This document shows positions 1-11,920 of a stretch of DNA of 64,000 nt, in pieces. Where the stretch lies: the NCBI RefSeq assembly GCF_003086295.3, contig NC_092047.1:119452449-119516448 (forward strand). The letters are read 5' to 3'. Positions within the stretch are counted from its first letter, which is position 1, and each line of letters begins with the position of its first letter. The stretch comes from Arachis hypogaea. Taxonomy: Eukaryota > Streptophyta > Magnoliopsida > Fabales > Fabaceae. The notes below the pieces were generated by a model. It ran no database searches. It saw only the letters and a list, made by a program, of their open reading frames with translations, and had not been told where the DNA came from. The position numbers and the translations under genes were made by a program.

Positions 1-1380
1 TTATACTACTGCGACATCTGCATATGTTGGTTGGACATGCAATGTTAAATTCTTAATCAATGAAAATTATTTACCAAAACAAAACAAAATGCAACAAATT
101 AAATTTTATATCCAATCCAATTGTAAATGTTAGTATGGCCGTATGGGCGATTATGACTAGGGCCACATCAAAGTCGAAGCCTAAGGTTCACATTGTGAAT
201 AGGCTTATTTTATTTATTATTAATTTATTATTATTGAGCATAGTTCTCTTTTTGATTAGACAATAATTTACTTGACGAAAAAACAAACCCCGATCTCCCA
301 TGTTTGATGTTGCTCGTTGAAAGATCACACCTACTCCTAAGTTCCAAGTTAACCACTTAACTCCACCATAACCATGTCACGTGCCATCCTACTTGGGAAA
401 AGGTGGGAACCACGCAGCACTATGAACTCCCACCTGCTCCCTCTCGTATCATATCAACCCTTCCCGAATCCCTGCTTCTCTATTTTCCTTTCCCCTTCTC
501 CACGAAACATATCTTTCTCTCTAATAGTAATAATCTAATAATGAGTCATATTTTTTCGTTATAAGAATAATTTGCAAGAATAGTTTGATAAAATATACTT
601 TCACTTCATGTGAATTTTTAACTAACTTACTAAGTAATTTCTATATTAAATATCTTAACATAAAAAATAAATAGATAAAAAGGTTTAGTTAACATATACT
701 ATTAAACTTATTATTAAATAAAAAAATAAATATTTTATATCTTTTATGAAAAAGTTTTACTTAATAATCTTACCACATGTAATACAAAAAAATGGAAAAG
801 GCTTATAATACTTATGTCATTTCATTTAGAGTGACACAAAAAAACAGTGTATTAAATAACAAAGTATTTTCTAATTATTAAATAATTAACAAAGTATTTT
901 TAAATTTGTTGACATATAAGATATTTTCAAATTTAATAAAAAATAAATAATTTTTATATTTGTCAAACTACTTATGTATTTAATTTGAAATTTTGTTAAA
1001 ATATTTGGATAAACACTTAAAAACTACATAAAAAAAATCTCAAAACTTGATTTCTAATTATTTTTTAAAAAACAGCTTTTGGCATTTAAAAAAGTTCCGA
1101 TAGGAAATCAATAGAGTATTTGTACAATGTGTACAATGAATTGTACACATTGTATAAATACTCTATTGACTTCCTATATTTTCTTATTTAAAAAATATAA
1201 AAAATATTTATTTATTGTAAAATAATCAAACTCTAAGAAAACATTTTTAAAGATATTTCTATCGTTATAAAATTCAAAGAATATCTTTATTAGTGATTTA
1301 ATAATTCAAAGATATTTTGGATGGTTTATATTTTTATTGATTATTATTCGTAATAATAATAATAAGTCGTCTTCTGAAAA
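1..1380. other. Left-edge spacer and upstream region of the pyruvate kinase gene
   Basis: No convincing coding sequence is seen. The stretch 280-540 is less AT-rich and holds a G-box (CACGTG at 378-383). The stretch 541-1380 is very AT-rich and contains the hairpin listed separately at 1101-1176. A purine-rich, then CT-rich leader starts at about 1380 and runs to the pyruvate kinase ATG. A short open frame at 60-266 has no recognisable domain and was not called. Confidence 0.6.
1101..1176. repeat. Near-perfect 37-bp inverted repeat (hairpin)
   Basis: The left arm (1101-1137) and right arm (1140-1176) are reverse complements at 35 of 37 positions, separated by only 2 bases. Both differences are transitions that would still form G-U pairs in RNA on one strand. 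The core contains the palindrome-rich motif TACAATGTGTACAAT. It could be a tiny MITE or foldback, or a source of small RNAs. No target-site duplication is clear. Confidence 0.75.
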
Positions 1381-1605
1381 AAAGAAGAGAGAAAAAGCGA
1401 GCTAGGGAAGCATTTATAGAGAGAGAGAAGCAGCAAACAACGAAGCATATTCTTCGTTCAAACTATTTTCTTTTCTTAATTCCAAATTCCAAATCAGCCA
1501 GCGCGAGCTGCTTCTTCTTTTTCTTCTTCTTCTTCGTCGTTCGCAGTTCTCGTCTTCTTCACGCAGCAGCAGCTACTCACTCTTCTTCACTCAAAACTAC
1601 GAAAG

Positions 1606-4600
1606 ATGCCGTCCAGTCACCTCCTTCTAGAAGAACCTATTCGGATGGCTTCCATCCTCGAGCCATCCAAGCCTGTTAGTTTCGATTCCTTCTTTTTTTA
1701 TTTATTATTTCATGTTAATTATTTATTATTAATATCAATAATTATTACTATTTTTTTTTTTTTTTTTGCAGAGCTTCTTCCCTGCAATGACGAAGATCGT
1801 CGGAACCTTGGGACCTAAATCCCGATCCGTTGATTCCATCTCTGGTTGCCTCAAAGCTGGCATGTCTGGTATGCTCTCTTTATTCTCAAATTCTCAAATT
1901 CATGTAAATACTGTTAGTTTATTTTGATTGAAAAATGTTTATTTTTTTAATACTTGTTGATGATGATGATGGTGATTGATGATTGATGATGTTTGCAGTG
2001 GCTAGATTTGATTTTTCATGGGGTGACCCTGCGTACCACCAAGAGACTCTAGAGAATCTCAAGGCTGCTATCAAGACCACTAAGAAACTCTGTGCTGTCA
2101 GTTTCTATTTCTTTTTCTTTATTTATTGTTCCTTGTTGCTTTGCTTTGCATGAAGGATTGGATAGTTCAGTTTGTGTCATCAAGAAAAAAGAATTGGTTT
2201 TCAATACCATGTTTGGATTTTTGGTTAGCATTATCACACTCCAAACTATGATTTGAGGGGTGCAAATTGAGTAGTAATGAAGAGAGAATGTTGTATTTTG
2301 TGTTGACCAAACTATAAGACATGCACACACCCTAAGCTGAGTTACTTTTCAAAGTAAATTTTTACTCTCAAACTATGTTTTAAGCATATTTAAAAAAAAT
2401 TAAAAAGTAGTTTTACTTACATTGGAACCACACTATGGTTTGCAAATTATCAAACAAAGGCACCCTAAGTGGGTTTCTTTGCAAATCATCTGTGCACGGT
2501 TTTCTTGGTTGAGTTTCAAGCTATATATATTCTTTAACGTTGTGCATGAACAACGGCAAATAACTGAGTGTTTGTTGCTGGAATGCTTCTGCCAGGTTAT
2601 GCTGGACACAGTGGGTGCGGAGATGCAGGTCGTTAACAAGAGCGAAACAACTGTCTCGCTTCAGGCGGATGGGCAGGTTGTTCTAACTCCTGACCGGGGA
2701 CAAGATGCCACTTCAGAGTTATTGCCCATCAATTTCGATGGACTGGCCAAGGTTAATTGATATTTACATTGTTTTGAAGGCATATTAACTTGTTTGAATG
2801 ATTCATTGATTAACTGTTCACACTTTTGTTGCCTATGGAGTGTATGCTAGTCTGTGTTGTATCTGCATTTGCAATTTGTCTTTGCCTTTAGATGCCTTGT
2901 GCTGGAACTGTTTGCCTGCAGGATTTATAAATGTACACTTGCTTTTATTCTGTTCAATGCAGTGTATGTATTGGAATAAACTTTAATGTTTATTCTTATT
3001 GTTTGCAGTCTGTGAAGAAGGGTGATACTATTTTCATTGGTCAATACTTGTTCACTGGAAGTGAAACTACTTCTGTGTGGCTAGAGGTAATATAATTTCA
3101 ACCCAATCAAAATTTATATCAATAGGTCCCCTTTTTCATATTATTTTCATTATCTTTCTTAAATTATTTTCCTTTACTATTTTCATGCTTTGAGTCTATA
3201 ATGTGATTTTTATCAATTGAACATTAACTTTGTTGAGTTGATATTCTCTAAATCCTAAAGTAACACCTAAAACAATAGTTGCAGTTCTGCTTTCATGACA
3301 AATTCTACCTGATGCTGTGCAGGTATCTGAAGTCCGTGGGCAAGATGTTGTTTGTACCATAAAGAATACAGCAACACTGGCTGGCTCATTGTTCACTTTA
3401 CATGGTTCTCAAATTCATATTGATTTGCCTACCCTCACTGAGAAAGACAAGGAGGTAATTTCTGCATTTGACTCGCCTTTTTGAATGATTCATGTATCTA
3501 TCATTGCACACATCATGTTTGTCTCTGGCTCCTGACCTAAACAATATATTTCCTTAGAGTTTAGGAGCTGTTTTATTTAATTTTTTTAATCATTTGTTTA
3601 TTTCAGGTTATTAGCACCTGGGGAGTCAAAAACAAAATTGATTTTCTGTCACTTTCATATACTCGTCATGCCGAAGATGTTCGCCAGGTTATTTGAGTCT
3701 GATGTCCTTTTCTTCAGTTCAGTGATTTCAAATTCATAATTGATAATCTTTCTATTGCTCAGCTTTGCTATTAACATACTTTTTTATGTTGTAATTCAGG
3801 CCCGTGAATTCCTTTCCAAATTGGGTGATCTCAGCCAGACCCAAATTTTTGCTAAGATTGAAAATGTTGAGGTGATTTTGATGTCTTCATAGTGTTAACT
3901 TTTCTCTTTTAATATATATTCTTATTGACTATGCTGATTCAATCTTATGTCTGTGTTGAAATTAGGGCCTGACCCATTTTGATGAGATTCTACGAGAAGC
4001 TGATGGTATTATCCTATCGCGTGGTAATTTGGGCATTGATCTTCCACCAGAGAAGGTTAGTTTTGCCTTTGAAATTCATTTTGTTGTTTGAATGACTCAT
4101 GTTGTGGGTGTAAATAGCTATGTTTGTGGTCATGTGGATAATGCATTTGATATTTGAGTAAACTAAAACAAATGGATGCTTCCATATGTTTAAAAAAGGT
4201 TTAAAATTGTGCATCTAATGTTACAAATTTTCTTTGAACTGAACCACATTTATGATTGTTGCCTCTGCCATGCTCCTTATTGTAAATGTATAATTATATT
4301 TGCTTTGTGAATGGAAAGTCAATATTAATTAATTTTGATTTGCTTTTGTAGGTGTTCTTGTTTCAAAAATCTGCCCTATACAAGTGTAATATGGCTGGAA
4401 AACCTGCTGTACTTACACGTGTTGTGGATAGTATGACTGACAACTTAAGACCCACTCGTGCTGAAGCCACTGATGTTGCCAATGCTGTTTTGGATGGTAA
4501 GTCACCAGCTGTATGATGCCACATGTAATGATTAAGCCAATTTTTTTTGAATTTACTGATCCTATTTTTCGTGTGCTTGAAGCTGTAACTGTATTCTTCT

Positions 4601-6708
4601 GAATGATTTTTGGTTTCTATCTTCAGTTATAACTACTTATTGGGTTCATGTTTGTTGAATTGTTAAACAAACATACAGGCAGTGATGCAATACTTCTGGG
4701 TGCTGAGACCCTGCGTGGGTTGTACCCTATTGAGACTATTTCCACTGTTGGCAGAATTTGTTCAGAGGTAATTTCATTTCATATCTCAGTGGAATAATCA
4801 ATAATACACTATGGTATGACTGACCTGAGTTCATGCAAGTAGATTTCCATGATATTAACAAGCAAAATGAGAACAATTAGAAGATTAGTTTAGTCGTTTA
4901 GATTCATTTTCAACCTTAGCACATTATAATATTAACAGAAGTCAGAACATGGATTCATTTTTCTTATTTTCTCTTACTGTCTTATGGTGATTTATCTTGT
5001 ATAGCATTAGATCTGCACTACTTTTTTGCCAATTGCTTGATTGAAATCCTCTGAATCTTATGAAATGTTCTCCCGTTTTAATTGTCACTGAAAGTGTTAC
5101 TGTTGGCTGATGTTTCTGCCTTTTATTTCACATCCTTATAGGCTGAGAAGGTTTTCAATCAAGACCTTTATTTTAAGAAGACAGTCAAGTATGTTGGGGA
5201 ACCCATGACCCACTTGGAATCTATTGCCTCCTCTGCGGTAACTACCCATTTTGTTTCTCTTTTCAATAGAAAATTCTAATCCATGCCGTATGTGTAGGGT
5301 GGAAAAGAAGTTCTTGCTTATTGCTTTTGTGCTGTGATGGTTTGTAATATTTCATCTCTGTTGCGAATTTTTACGTTTTTAGGTGCGAGCAGCGATTAAG
5401 GTTAAGGCCTCTGTAATAATTTGCTTCACTTCATCTGGAAGGGCCGCAAGGTACTGCCTCTAAGTAATTCAGCTATGAATGTTTTCATAATTACTATCTT
5501 CACAAGTGAACTAGTCTCTCAGATTTCAGTTTCATTTGGAATTTGATCCTGTCTTCTTAATATCTTTTTTTTTTTTTTAACTTTTATGCATCTTTATGCC
5601 TGCAAAAGTTTTTGCCTAAAATTGCTATATCTACTTGTCAGATTGATTGCAAAGTATAGGCCAACAATGCCAGTTCTCTCTGTTGTGATCCCCCGACTCA
5701 AGACAAATCAGCTGAAGTGGAGCTTTAGTGGTGCCTTTGAGGTTGGATTCTTAACTTGTAACATAACTGCTATTTCTTTTAACTATTGATGGCTTTTGTT
5801 GATGCCGTTGCCTTGCCGACAGAGTGGTTGTACATATATGTATGATAATATGATAACTTTGGTGCTAAGGAATTCTAATTGGATTATTCTTCTTTGGTAG
5901 ACCCAATTTTTCTGCTTCATTTTGCTAAATAACAATTTTCTTTTGCATGGGAGGGGGGAAAAAAAAGGAAATATTGTGTCTGTACTCCTTTTCCATTTCC
6001 GAAAATTATTAATTATAATAGAATTTAATTTTACCATGAGATAGTATGAGCTTCCTTTCTAATATATGATGAATTTTGTTGCAATTCTGCGTTATCTGGG
6101 CTTGAATCAATTTGTGTTACAGGCAAGGCAATCACTCATTGTAAGAGGTCTCTTTCCCATGCTTGCTGATCCTCGACATCCTGTAAGTAGTCCTTGCTCT
6201 GCAGTTATCATTGCTTCTTTAGTTGTTTCTGTTGAGTTTGTTCTGCGCGCATCCCACCTGAGGAAGTTTTCTTTCTTTGTGTGGGGGGAAGGGAAGGGAG
6301 AGCATTATTTGTTTGGATCTTGTAATTGTTTATTTAAATACAACTTTGATTGTCCTCAAGTATAGTTATGATGTAGCTTATGATTAAATTGTTGGAACAT
6401 AATCTTCATTATGCATAAAATGTACACCACTAGTTATATGTTTTGTGCTATGGTGTCCATATAAATGACCTAGAATGTTATGCATGCTGTTTTATATGCA
6501 CCCATCCTATGGTGACCATATTTGACTAGATTTTTATCCCATATTTTGTCTGCAGGCCGAGTCAACGAGTGCAACAAACGAGTCGATTCTTAAGGTTGCC
6601 CTTGACCATGGAAAAGCAATGGGAATTATAAAGTCGCATGATAGAGTTGTTGTTTGCCAGAAACTTGGTGATGCTTCTGTTGTTAAGATTATTGAGCTTG
6701 AAGACTAA
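1606..6708 (+). CDS. Cytosolic pyruvate kinase (divergent plant subgroup), 16 coding exons, 527 aa
   Basis: Catalyses phosphoenolpyruvate plus ADP to pyruvate plus ATP in cytosolic glycolysis. Coding exons: 1606-1674, 1772-1868, 1999-2096, 2596-2751, 3009-3086, 3323-3454, 3607-3687, 3800-3871, 3966-4055, 4352-4496, 4679-4767, 5142-5237, 5383-5450, 5642-5741, 6123-6182, 6556-6708. All introns are GT-AG and the joined frame is 1584 nt. The protein starts [20 protein letters not shown], has no transit peptide, and ends KIIELED. Visible family motifs include [16 protein letters not shown] (catalytic Lys and metal-binding Glu), LTRVVDSM (catalytic Thr) and [17 protein letters not shown]. Several usually invariant residues differ: NFSHG is DFSWG, DTKGPEIR is DTVGAEMQ and RGDLG is RGNLG. 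The Arabidopsis proteins At3g52990 and At2g36580, as I recall them, share these changes and the length, so this is a lineage feature, not decay. The 5' leader at about 1380-1605 is rich in CTT repeats. Confidence 0.95.
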
Positions 6709-8297
6709 AATTGTTTCATCCAGCTACAGTTTTAGCATTAGTTTTAGGCTTGATTTTGATGATTAAAAGTTTTTGAAAGGTGCAGATGATTCTGCCACAA
6801 GTTGAGGTTATCTCTGCTTGATTTTGATGGCTGATTTATATAACTCCATTGCATCTCAATGAAAATTGCTATATATTGTAAAACATAAAAATCAATGGGG
6901 ATGTGCCCTTGATGCCAATTTTTGGATTAATATCTATAGAGGACAAAGTTGGCAAATGATTTCATTGGATGCTGTTGTTGAAGCAATGATTGTTAATTTT
7001 AATGGCTTTTATCTAGCACTAGTGGTAGAAATTATTTGAAAGATATTATAATGTTTTAGTTGATAGTATAAAATTTGAATGTAATCATAATGCACGTGTA
7101 GAATTTTTCCACATAAAAATCTAATCATGTTATTGGATTTTCAAAAATATTTCAAAGATCAAACATACTAAAATTATTATCCAACTTGTTTCATCTATTT
7201 ACTGATCTTTTTTATTAGAAAAATCTTATTGAATGTCAAATAATTTGAATTTGTTCACTATGCAAAGTAGAAAGCAGCAGAAGGTTCCAACTTTGTTGTG
7301 TAGCACGAAAAAGGAACCAGAAAATGCAATTATGATGCAAACTTGCACGCTCTTAAGTGGTTTCACATTATACTGAAAAGAAAAATAGCACAATGAGTAG
7401 AAAAACAAAAAGACTTTACCTGATCCAATGACAAAGCAACAAGAATATCAAGTTTTCATCATTTTGTAGAGAATCTAGAGTTCAAGTGTGCCGGTATGTG
7501 TCTCTTTTCATGCCATCTTTGTTGCTATTTTGAGGCTTACTTTAGCAAGAAATTATCTTTCATCTTTCGGAACAAAGTAATAAAATAAGAGAGTTTAATT
7601 ACGGAGGGCGACTTTTTTCGACTAATATCAACCAATTTTTTGAAATTATATTTTTATTCTAAATTCTAAATCTTAAATTTTAAATTCTAACTGTAAATTC
7701 TAAACCTCTAAAATACGAAAGTTAAATTTTACAATAGAAAAAAAAAATAGCTAATGTTAGTTAATTTAAAGTTTGTTTCTAATACTTATTCAATAAAAAA
7801 TTAACTATTTTTATAAATTCTCTCGAGTTAAAGAAGGCAAATCTAATGTTGAATTAATTTGCCAATTATTATTTTTAAAGAATATTATATAACTATTCTA
7901 AATCTTAGGCTGTATTTGGTTTTAAAAACAGGACAATATAGAATATGAAGAACAAGACACAAAAATTAATATTTTGTATCTTATTTGGTGATAAATTGAA
8001 GACCTTCAATTTTTCCTTCACAAAATATTTAAAAAGAAAAATAGAATAATAAAAAAAATAATTATAAAAAATTAATAATGATAATAAAAGAAAAATAATA
8101 AATTATGTCCTCATTTAGTGTTTCTGTGTTTTTCTTAACAGAAAAATGAAAAATACACTAATTCAATATTCTAAAACACATTATCTTTATATATATTTCA
8201 TCTGAAACACGATGTTGTATTTTTGTTTCTATATTTGAACGTCTCATACTTGTAAACAACACACACATAAGTAATTTATGAAGCAGGAAAATATAAA
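6709..8297. other. Spacer between pyruvate kinase and tRNA-Arg
   Basis: The first 200 or so bases are the pyruvate kinase 3' UTR. No obvious AATAAA was found. The rest is AT-rich. A run of degenerate TTCTAAA/TTAAATT units lies at about 7650-7715. A loosely inverted AT-rich stretch lies at about 7915-8230 and begins with a hAT-MITE-like phrase (GGCTGTATTTGGTTT), but the far terminus was not resolved. No gene was seen. Confidence 0.5.
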
Positions 8298-8370
8298 GCG
8301 CTCGTGGCCTAATGGATAAGGCGCCTGACTTCTAATCAGGCGATTGTGGGTTCGAGTCGCACCGGGCGTG
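8298..8370 (+). tRNA. tRNA-Arg, anticodon TCT (UCU), 73 nt
   Basis: It decodes AGA (and AGG by wobble). The acceptor stem GCGCTCG pairs with CGGGCGT, with two G-U pairs and discriminator G at 8370. The anticodon stem CCTGA/TCAGG encloses loop CTTCTAA, with anticodon TCT at 8331-8333. The T loop is TTCGAGT. A TTTT pol III terminator starts at 8371. No intron is present. The T stem GTGGG/CGCAC has a G-G mismatch at the fourth pair, where plant tRNA-Arg(UCU) genes usually read CCCAC, so reduced function is possible. It lies about 100 bp past the stop codon of the convergent trihelix gene. Confidence 0.93.
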
Positions 8371-8426
8371 TTTTCTTTTGTAGGAACCTCATTAACTTTT
8401 TATATTCATAACCAACTCAATACTGG

Positions 8427-8432
8427 TTTATT
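8427..8432 (-). promoter_or_regulatory. Poly(A) signal AATAAA for the trihelix gene
   Basis: AATAAA reads on the minus strand 38 nt after the trihelix stop codon. If used, the transcript would end before or just inside the neighbouring tRNA gene, keeping the two convergent units apart. Position and motif are seen; use is inferred. Confidence 0.5.
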
Positions 8433-8469
8433 ACACTTCCCAATTAACAAACTAAGGAACAAAATAATG

Positions 8470-10210
8470 CTATTGATGCTGTTGATGTTGCAATTCAAGT
8501 TCCTTTTGGTGAATGATCAAAATCATTCTCTCAATCTCTAACCTTCTCCTTTGATTCTCAAACTTTGCTCTCTCCATCTCCCTCTCCTTCTTGCTACTAT
8601 ACTTTCTCCATTTCATTCTTTCTTTCTCAATCTCAAACCCTTGTCCCTCATGCCTTATTTGCTTCTCCTCTAACTTCACTATCTTACTCCTTAACCATTG
8701 CTTCTTCTCCAAAACACTCTTTCCCTTATCTTCCAAAACACCATTCACCTCATTGCTCAATTCTTTCATCAATTCACATGATGATGATTTCTTTTGCCTC
8801 TTATTATGATCATGATGATGATCATGATGACCCTTTGAACCACCTTCTCCTAATTCATCTTCATCCTCATCAAAATAGTTCTCAGAATCGTCGTCATCGT
8901 CGTCGTCACCACTATCATCATTATGATCCTCTTCTTCACACCCTATTTTCAACTTAGAAGAAGAATGAAAGCATCTTTCTTCCTTTTCTTTCTCTCCTTG
9001 TTCATGTTGTAATTGAGATTGAGATGCATTATCACCACCATGGCCAAAACTATTATGATAAGCACACATTTCTCTAAAGAAAAGGTGCTTTGAATTCAGC
9101 AACTTTCTCACTTCTTCTTTGGCCTTTGGTGACAAGTGATCCATTGTTTCCAACAACTTTTGATTCTCAACAACCTTGCAAGCTGTTACTCTTCCAAGAA
9201 CATCATTGACCCTCTTGTACCTCTTGTTCAGATCATTGAACTTGTCCTCACATTGTTGAGGTGAAACATAGAAACCTTTCTCCATCATTGCTCTTGACAC
9301 TGATTTCCACTTCCCTTTCTTGTTCTGAAGAATCAACCCCCCTCCTTGCTTGTTCATCATCATCTTTTTCTTCCCATTTGGATCAGTACTTGTCTATGTT
9401 ATATCATCATCACAAATACTATTATTATCTCAAAAATCATAAAATAAGCACAAATTAAATAACATTTATATAACATAATGAATATTTATAGTAGTTTTCT
9501 CATTAAGGATTTTGATTATGATAGTATGTTCAAATATTTTATAGTAAAAACTCAGGTGAAGTCGACTTTACGTAAAGTTGATATCTGAGAATTGTTAGAT
9601 GAAAATTTAGTCAAATCAGTCAAATCATTTAACAGCTCTCAAATATCAACTTCACGTAAAATCAACTGCACCTGAGTTTTTACCGTATTTTATATGAGAT
9701 GTGATATGTATTCTGTATTGCATATCCATTCTGGACAATAACGTATTGCGTTACATGTAACTACGTCTCAAATAATAAATAAGATAAAATATAGAAGATA
9801 GTAGTGTTTGATGCATGTACCAACAAAATTGAAGTATATGTATATGATTAAGTACTCACTTCTGATGAACCACCACCACTACTGCCGCCGCCGCCGCCAA
9901 CTTCATCACCAATGTAGTAAACAGCCATTATCAAGAGCCTAACCATGGTACTAGTCCATTTCATTCTCTGCCATGGTGAGATACTACTACTAATGTTCTT
10001 CATCTTGTTACTATTACTCTCATCAACATCTATATTATTGAATCCTTGTTCATCTTCATCACTTAGAGAACCTTGTTGGTGTTTGTTCTTGGATGAATTA
10101 TTATTATTATCATAATTGATTTGTTGGTGATGAGAAGAAGAAGAAGAAGAACCAAACTGAACCATTTTGGGTTGGTTTCTATGTTGAAGATTTTGTTGTT
10201 GTTGTGAAGG

Positions 10211-10251
<41 letters not shown>

Positions 10252-10321
10252 GATCTAATCCTAAGAAACTAGAACCTATGACAGAGAACATGCCACTACC
10301 TAGTTCATTGTTGGATTCCAT
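8470..10321 (-). CDS. Trihelix (GT/SIP1-like) transcription factor, two exons, 461 aa
   Basis: A nuclear DNA-binding protein with a Myb-like trihelix domain. Exon 1 is 9860-10321 (154 codons) and exon 2 is 8470-9393 (308 codons with stop). The 466-bp intron has a GTGAGT donor and a TAG acceptor and splits the trihelix domain. Residues 25-37 are a 13-Asn run, followed by Gln- and Ser-rich stretches. The trihelix spans about residues 117-240: SPWQRMKWTSTMVRLLIMAV, then GKWKSVSRAMMEKG and QQCEDKFNDLNKRYKRVND. A conserved block KLLNSKHLFFREMCAYHNS follows. After that come a Glu/Asp-rich run at about 307-337, a His-rich patch with a basic NLS-like NKRQKK, and a charged coiled coil to the C terminus (about 385-455). 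Arabidopsis relatives of this type include At1g21200 and At1g76870, by recall. The acceptor choice at 9394 restores the family-like segment before LQNKKGKWK; the alternative AG five bases on gives an immediate stop. Confidence 0.9.
9544..9685. mobile_element. MITE family 1, copy A (in trihelix intron)
   Basis: A 142-bp foldback with perfect terminal repeats GTAAAAACTCAGGTG and CACCTGAGTTTTTAC. It is flanked by the 9-bp direct repeat TATTTTATA (9535-9543 and 9686-9694). A 9-bp duplication is typical of Mutator-like elements. It has no coding capacity and shares sequence with six other copies in the window. Confidence 0.88.
10212..10251. repeat. ATT microsatellite inside trihelix exon 1
   Basis: Thirteen trinucleotide units encode the 13-Asn run of the trihelix protein (12 AAT codons and one AAC). 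It is likely length-polymorphic. It is in frame, so expansions would alter protein length without a frameshift. Confidence 0.9.
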
Positions 10322-11832
10322 TTCATAAATCTTTTGTTGCTAACTCTAAAGAAAATTTTCAAAATGTGATGAGAATTTCAATTATTTATATCACATGTCC
10401 TTAATTATAGACTAATTAAGTGATTAACTCATAATAATACCTACTTAAGCTTAATTATATAATTCTAATCTCTATTAGGGCTAACAATGATCTGCATCAA
10501 CAAAAACTAACACAAATTAAATTAACCTAAAACAAATAACAAGGAGAGTTCAATATATCCAAATCTAATTAAACAAATTGAATATATATAAATACACACA
10601 AATCCATAGGTCTAGTAATTAATTAAACTAAGGGCCTTTAATTTGGTGATTAGAAACTTAACTTACCGGTTAGTTAATCCAAGAGGACAAAAGGGTGTAC
10701 TAATTAAGAAGAAACCAACAACTAACAACAACAAACATGAACTAATTAGTAGACATGTGAAATAGATAATTATATTATGGAAGAAGCAACGCTATGAAAT
10801 ATGGCAGAGAATTGAGATAATGGCTGCTACATGGATGGAAGTTGTGTTGATGTTATTAGAGACATACAATAATATTTATATATAAGGAGGGAGATAATAT
10901 AATAGAGATAGAATAGATAAATAGTTACATGGTTTTAGAGAAAAAAATTTAATGCTGTGTAAACTTTGAGAAATCTTTAATTATTCATTTTTTTTGTATT
11001 TTATATCATTTTAAAAATTATGAATATAAATAAATTAATGTAAATCAAATATTAAATATTAAAGGTGTTTCTCATAATAATATGATTATGACTATTATTA
11101 AGCATAAACTATATATAAAGTGTGAACAAGTTGAACCAAATTAGAGCAACTTGTTTTGTTGGGTGGAAAGAGAGAGTAAGTGCCCATGGTTTTGTGGTTA
11201 GGGAGAGTGGTGAGATTTGGAATAATTGAAATTGGAAAGGAATGAATATAATGAGAGAACCCACAGATTTTGAAGAAAAATTAAAACTTCGGCGATGTTA
11301 AAAAGACAAAAAAAGTTGAAATTTATTTTATTTAATATTTATTGATTATTGTAATAATTAATGAATACTAAATAATAATAAAATAAGTTATAATTATTTT
11401 TTATTAATTTTTTTTGTTATTAAATATTTTTGTAAAATATTGAGAGAATATATATAATGCTAAGTGCTGTATTTCATAGCGCCAACAAGGATCCTTATTC
11501 TGTATACTGGCCTTTAATTTTTCTATCTATAGAATTAAATAACAAATTAACATTACTACTATACTATTTGCTACTATTGCTATGTGCTCTTTCCCCGTCT
11601 TCTAATTAAGGTGATAAACACTATTTTAAAAGGAACTATGACATATTTTATTGCTAATAAGAGTGATTAATTAATTATTTTATTTTCCAAAAAACTTTTT
11701 CAAGAGAAAATAATATAAATAGTTTACTATGTGTTCTATTCTCATTGATAAAAACCTACCAAAACCTTTATCATATAATTAAAAAATAATGAGGTGGATT
11801 ATACTATTACATACATTCATAGTTTCAGTTGA

Positions 11833-11920
<88 letters not shown>

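Noticed and set aside
1606..1818. Continuous frame from the pyruvate kinase ATG through intron 1
   Set aside because: It reads through the poly-T intron; the spliced exon 2 gives the conserved [14 protein letters not shown] sequence.
2422..2595. Upstream extension of pyruvate kinase exon 4
   Set aside because: This is intronic; the GCCAG acceptor at 2595 restores the conserved CAVMLDTVG junction.
8565..8957. 130-codon plus-strand open frame (Ser/His-rich)
   Set aside because: It is the antisense of the low-complexity acidic and His-rich part of the trihelix exon 2.
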